A stretch of DNA of 6,989 bases, taken from Leptospira noumeaensis (GTDB taxonomy: Bacteria; Spirochaetota; Leptospiria; Leptospirales; Leptospiraceae). The position numbers were made by a program, and so were the translations under genes. Below, piece after piece: positions 5,585-6,989 of the stretch. The notes beneath the pieces were generated by a model. It saw only the letters and a program-made list of their open reading frames with translations, did no database searches and was not told the origin of the DNA. The stretch's first letter is position 1, and each line of letters opens with the position of its first letter. The stretch lies in assembly GCF_004770765.1 (NCBI RefSeq), contig NZ_RQFK01000013.1, positions 1-6,989 on the forward strand, given 5' to 3'.

Positions 5585-5709
5585 CGAACTAGACTTGACG
5601 AAGTTTCCCGCCCTGAGCCTGCGTAGTAGGCGTTAGGGAGATCGGGAAATTTGCCGAAGGCCGAACGAGGCCGTGAGTGCCGAAGTGAAGCGTTAAGACG
5701 CTGTTAGTT
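5582..5709 (-). repeat. attC-like recombination site E, short form (128 bp)
   Basis: R boxes are TAAC (5582-5585) and GTTAGTT (5703-5709). The outer stem GACTTGACG/CGTTAAGAC and second stem AAGTTTCCCG (5601-5610) with CGGGAAATTT (5643-5652) are preserved with sequences unlike site A, including the same G.T wobble. The first apical hairpin is CCCTGA-GCCT with AGGC-GTTAGGG. The second apical hairpin found in sites A-D and F is absent, explaining the 30-bp shorter length. The right arm has GGCC-GAACGA-GGCC. It is the attC of cassette 5 in the minus-strand reading. Confidence 0.8.
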
Positions 5710-5918
5710 GCAGTGTGCCCGTCGAGAAAAGATTTGTGATAAGAAAGAACTGGAAGTCCACCAGAAAACATCAACAAAGAGCGCAGAGTAAATCAATTTT
5801 GAGAAATCTTAAACAAACAAGACCGATCAAATTAATCTTTTGTATCAATCTTTGCTTAATAGATAAAAGCGAGAAAAAACGAACCTGGCGAGAACGAAAT
5901 TCTGCACATTGCAACTAA
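5585..5918 (-). mobile_element. Cassette 5: small cassette without a credible gene, plus site E
   Basis: Insert ends pair over 15-16 nt: GTTAGTTGCAGTGTGC (5703-5718) with GCACATTGCAACTAAC (5904-5919), all matched except the G.T wobble at stem position 11. Total size is about 334 bp, of which some 195 bp lie between the end stems and site. The pairing shows it is a complete cassette and not a deletion scar between two sites. Confidence 0.65.
5719..5909 (-). other. Gene-poor insert of cassette 5, possible decayed gene or promoter cassette
   Basis: The minus strand has a 17-codon ORF, MCRISFSPGSFFLAFIY, starting 10 nt after the cassette edge (5856-5909). The same frame has further stop codons, then reopens before running through the R box into site E, encoding SLLMFSGGLPVLSYHKSFLD before the box. 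A decayed small membrane-protein gene would give this pattern, but so could chance. The plus strand has a 67-codon frame of basic composition that would face the opposite way from every other gene. A promoter-bearing or RNA-encoding cassette is the alternative; the cassette 4 gene downstream lacks space for its own promoter. Confidence 0.35.
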
Positions 5919-6076
5919 CGAACTAGCCTTCCCGAAGTTGTCCGACCCTGAGTCCCTGAAGGGGACGTTAGGGACTGGCACGTAGCTTGCGTATGCGAGC
6001 GAGTGACAGGAGGACAATTTGGCGCAGCCCGAGCGAGGCCGTAGTGCCGAAGCGTAGCGGGAAGGTGCTGTTATAC
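5916..6076 (-). repeat. attC-like recombination site F, divergent with compensatory changes
   Basis: R boxes are TAAC (5916-5919) and GTTATAC (6070-6076). The outer stem is GCCTTCCCG with CGGGAAGGT and the second is AAGTTGTCC (5935-5943) with GGACAATTT (6012-6020), different in sequence from sites A, C and E yet fully paired, with the conserved G.T wobble. Both apical hairpins are present: CCCTGAGTCCC/GGGGACGTTAGGG and AGCTTGC-GTAT-GCGAGC. It is the attC of cassette 6 in the minus-strand reading. Confidence 0.8.
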
Positions 6077-6096
6077 GCAGTTTGCTATTTATAGTT

Positions 6097-6882
6097 TTAA
6101 TCGGACCAAATTTTATTTACAACTGTATCCTTTCCGTCAGTGGAAAATATTATTTGTTCCCAAAAGCTATTTTCTGGTTCATCTCTATCAATAAAATCAA
6201 AGGTCAAAACATTTATTACATTTAAATTTTCATTAGTACTTAGTCTGCTGTCACATTTCTGAAACATTTCAAAAACGTTTTTCAAATTTCTATTTTTGAA
6301 TATAACAACCATCTCTCCATGACCATATTCTGCGAAATAAGATAATATAATATTTTCTTTGTATATTTTGTTGTAAGCGCTAATATCGTTGTTATTTCTT
6401 TTATCAATGATAGTGTCATTGAGTAAATGTTTGTATGGTAAAGAATTGCCAATCTGACCAAATTCTTTTTCGAGAGATTGTTCGATTCCCGAATCAATTC
6501 CCCCTTTTTCACAAGTTTTGATAGTATTTGTGGATCCTTTTTGTAAGTCACGAATGTAGCTTCCAAAAACCCAACCTATTTTTTCGTTATATGAAACTTT
6601 TGTCCAATTTCCGATTTTGCCATTTATAAGAATTGTTTCAGGTTTTTCTTCAATAAAGTTTACATAATCACCATTTCTAATTTTTAATATAATGTTTGCT
6701 TTAGTATTTGGTGCATCACGTAACAACAAATCTCCACCATTTGTTATGACTCTTTTTAATATTGTTCTGCTTTCTTCTACTGCCTGGCTTTTTTCGTTTT
6801 GATTTACAGTTTTTGGTGATATTGGTAAACAAGTTATATATAGAATGACAAATAATAAAAATGGCAGTTTATTTAAATTCAT
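6097..6882 (-). CDS. Putative SH3b-domain lipoprotein
   Basis: This 261-residue protein begins MNLNKLPFLLFVILYITC, a hydrophobic signal with Cys18 in a loose, spirochaete-like lipobox (YITC), so it is probably exported and may be lipid-anchored. Residues about 43-111 form a bacterial SH3b domain: ILKRVITNGGDLLLRDAPNT, later KIRNGDYVNFI, and GNWTKVSYNEKIGWVFGSYI. SH3b domains commonly bind cell-wall peptides. The C-terminal 150 residues, ending in a strand-rich segment with NSFWEQIIFSTDGKD, match nothing I recognise. I chose the ATG at 6882 because AAGG lies 7 nt upstream; a TTG at 6906 would add eight residues and leave that site inside the gene. Close relatives seem typical of Leptospira secreted repertoires, which is one basis for the taxon guess. 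It is the only gene of its cassette. Confidence 0.75.
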   Translation of the reverse strand: MNLNKLPFLLFVILYITCLPISPKTVNQNEKSQAVEESRTILKRVITNGGDLLLRDAPNTKANIILKIRNGDYVNFIEEKPETILINGKIGNWTKVSYNEKIGWVFGSYIRDLQKGSTNTIKTCEKGGIDSGIEQSLEKEFGQIGNSLPYKHLLNDTIIDKRNNNDISAYNKIYKENIILSYFAEYGHGEMVVIFKNRNLKNVFEMFQKCDSRLSTNENLNVINVLTFDFIDRDEPENSFWEQIIFSTDGKDTVVNKIWSD

Positions 6883-6889
6883 TATTAAT

Positions 6890-6893
6890 CCTT
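6890..6893 (-). promoter_or_regulatory. Shine-Dalgarno AAGG for the SH3b protein
   Basis: AAGG(A) stands 7 nt before the ATG at 6882 (AAGGATTAATAATG on the minus strand) and decides between this start and the upstream TTG. A TAAAAT hexamer a few bases further upstream could be a -10 element, giving a leader of under 25 nt. Confidence 0.6.
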
Positions 6894-6914
6894 TAAATTT
6901 TAGCAAATTGCGAC

Positions 6915-6989
6915 TAACGAACTAGACTAGCCGACGTAGGCTGGCCCTGAGTCCCGAATGGGACGTTAGGGATTGGCACGACGCTTGCG
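6915..6989 (-). repeat. attC-like recombination site G, truncated by the window edge
   Basis: Starts with CGACTAACGAACTAGACTAGCCGA, here only its first part quoted as TAACGAACTAGAC, and continues through ACGTAGGCT, the CCCTGAGTCCC/GGGACGTTAGGG hairpin and TTGGCACGACGCTTGCG before the end of the window. It is nearly identical to sites A and B. In the minus-strand reading it belongs to a cassette whose gene lies beyond the right edge, the side where an integrase and attI would be expected. Confidence 0.75.

Larger units (their letters stand above)
5919..6917 (-). mobile_element. Cassette 6: SH3b lipoprotein cassette plus site F
   Basis: Insert ends pair over 18 nt: GTTATACGCAGTTTGCTA (6070-6087) with TAGCAAATTGCGACTAAC (6901-6918), with a two-base mismatch at stem positions 5-6 (TA against GA on the other end) and the usual G.T wobble at position 11. 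The mismatch falls in the R box itself, so one end may have been swapped or mutated. The gene stop lies about 20 nt from site F and the start about 35 nt from site G. Confidence 0.65.

Noticed and set aside
5589..5777. Minus-strand 62-codon frame in cassette 5 and site E
   Set aside because: TTG start, mostly encoded by the structural repeat; at most the tail of a decayed gene.
5715..5918. Plus-strand 67-codon frame in cassette 5
   Set aside because: Opposite to all other genes, low complexity and very basic, no recognisable domain or ribosome binding site.
92..6076. Plus-strand orientation of the cassette array
   Set aside because: It would put every gene antisense in its cassette, place the long leaders and stop codons the wrong way round, and destroy the crossover G in site B; not fully excluded without the integrase and attI.
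6282..6566. Minus-strand 94-codon frame inside the SH3b gene
   Set aside because: Alternative-frame shadow of the SH3b protein, which has clear domain content. It is not a frameshifted half, because the main frame is continuous.
92..6989. CRISPR array suggested by regularly recurring repeats
   Set aside because: Repeats are 128-163 bp, structurally branched, and separated by 200-2300 bp of coding DNA; no cas genes.

Overview
The window reads as part of an integron-type cassette array in an AT-rich bacterium. Seven GC-rich, structurally conserved sites of about 128-163 bp (the seventh cut by the window edge) alternate with AT-rich one- or two-gene inserts, all read on the minus strand. Leptospira or a related spirochaete is my best guess. 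It rests on the style of the two exported proteins (a small beta-rich outer-membrane-type protein and an SH3b protein with a loose lipobox), the AT-rich coding sequence, and the TA-loaded accessory content. No housekeeping gene fixes the taxon.

Layout from left to right: a pair of 20-bp direct repeats that may be an insertion-sequence end (22-66); site A; cassette 1 with a UPF0175-type antitoxin and a DUF3368 PIN toxin; site B; cassette 2 with a 667-residue fusion of an ABC-type ATPase, a 28-residue-repeat coiled coil and a SAM-dependent methyltransferase; site C; cassette 3 with a PIN toxin followed by a ribbon-helix-helix antitoxin; site D; cassette 4 with an exported beta-rich protein; site E (shortened); cassette 5, about 200 bp with no credible gene; site F; cassette 6 with an SH3b lipoprotein; site G, truncated.

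The strongest evidence for cassettes is that the two ends of each insert are complementary to each other over 16-18 nt. This end sequence differs from insert to insert, while the body between R boxes is shared. That is expected when each circular cassette carries one attC whose outer arms are split on integration. Stop codons mostly lie 14-20 nt from one site, with a leader on the other side, so the array most likely reads on the minus strand, with integrase and attI, if present, beyond the right end. All wobble pairs in the conserved stems are G.T on the plus strand, which would then be the folded, recombined strand.

Functionally this is an accessory bank: two addiction modules that could stabilise the array, one unrecognised ATPase-methyltransferase that is a defence or modification candidate, and two surface or envelope proteins. 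No integrase, rRNA, tRNA or CRISPR array is seen.
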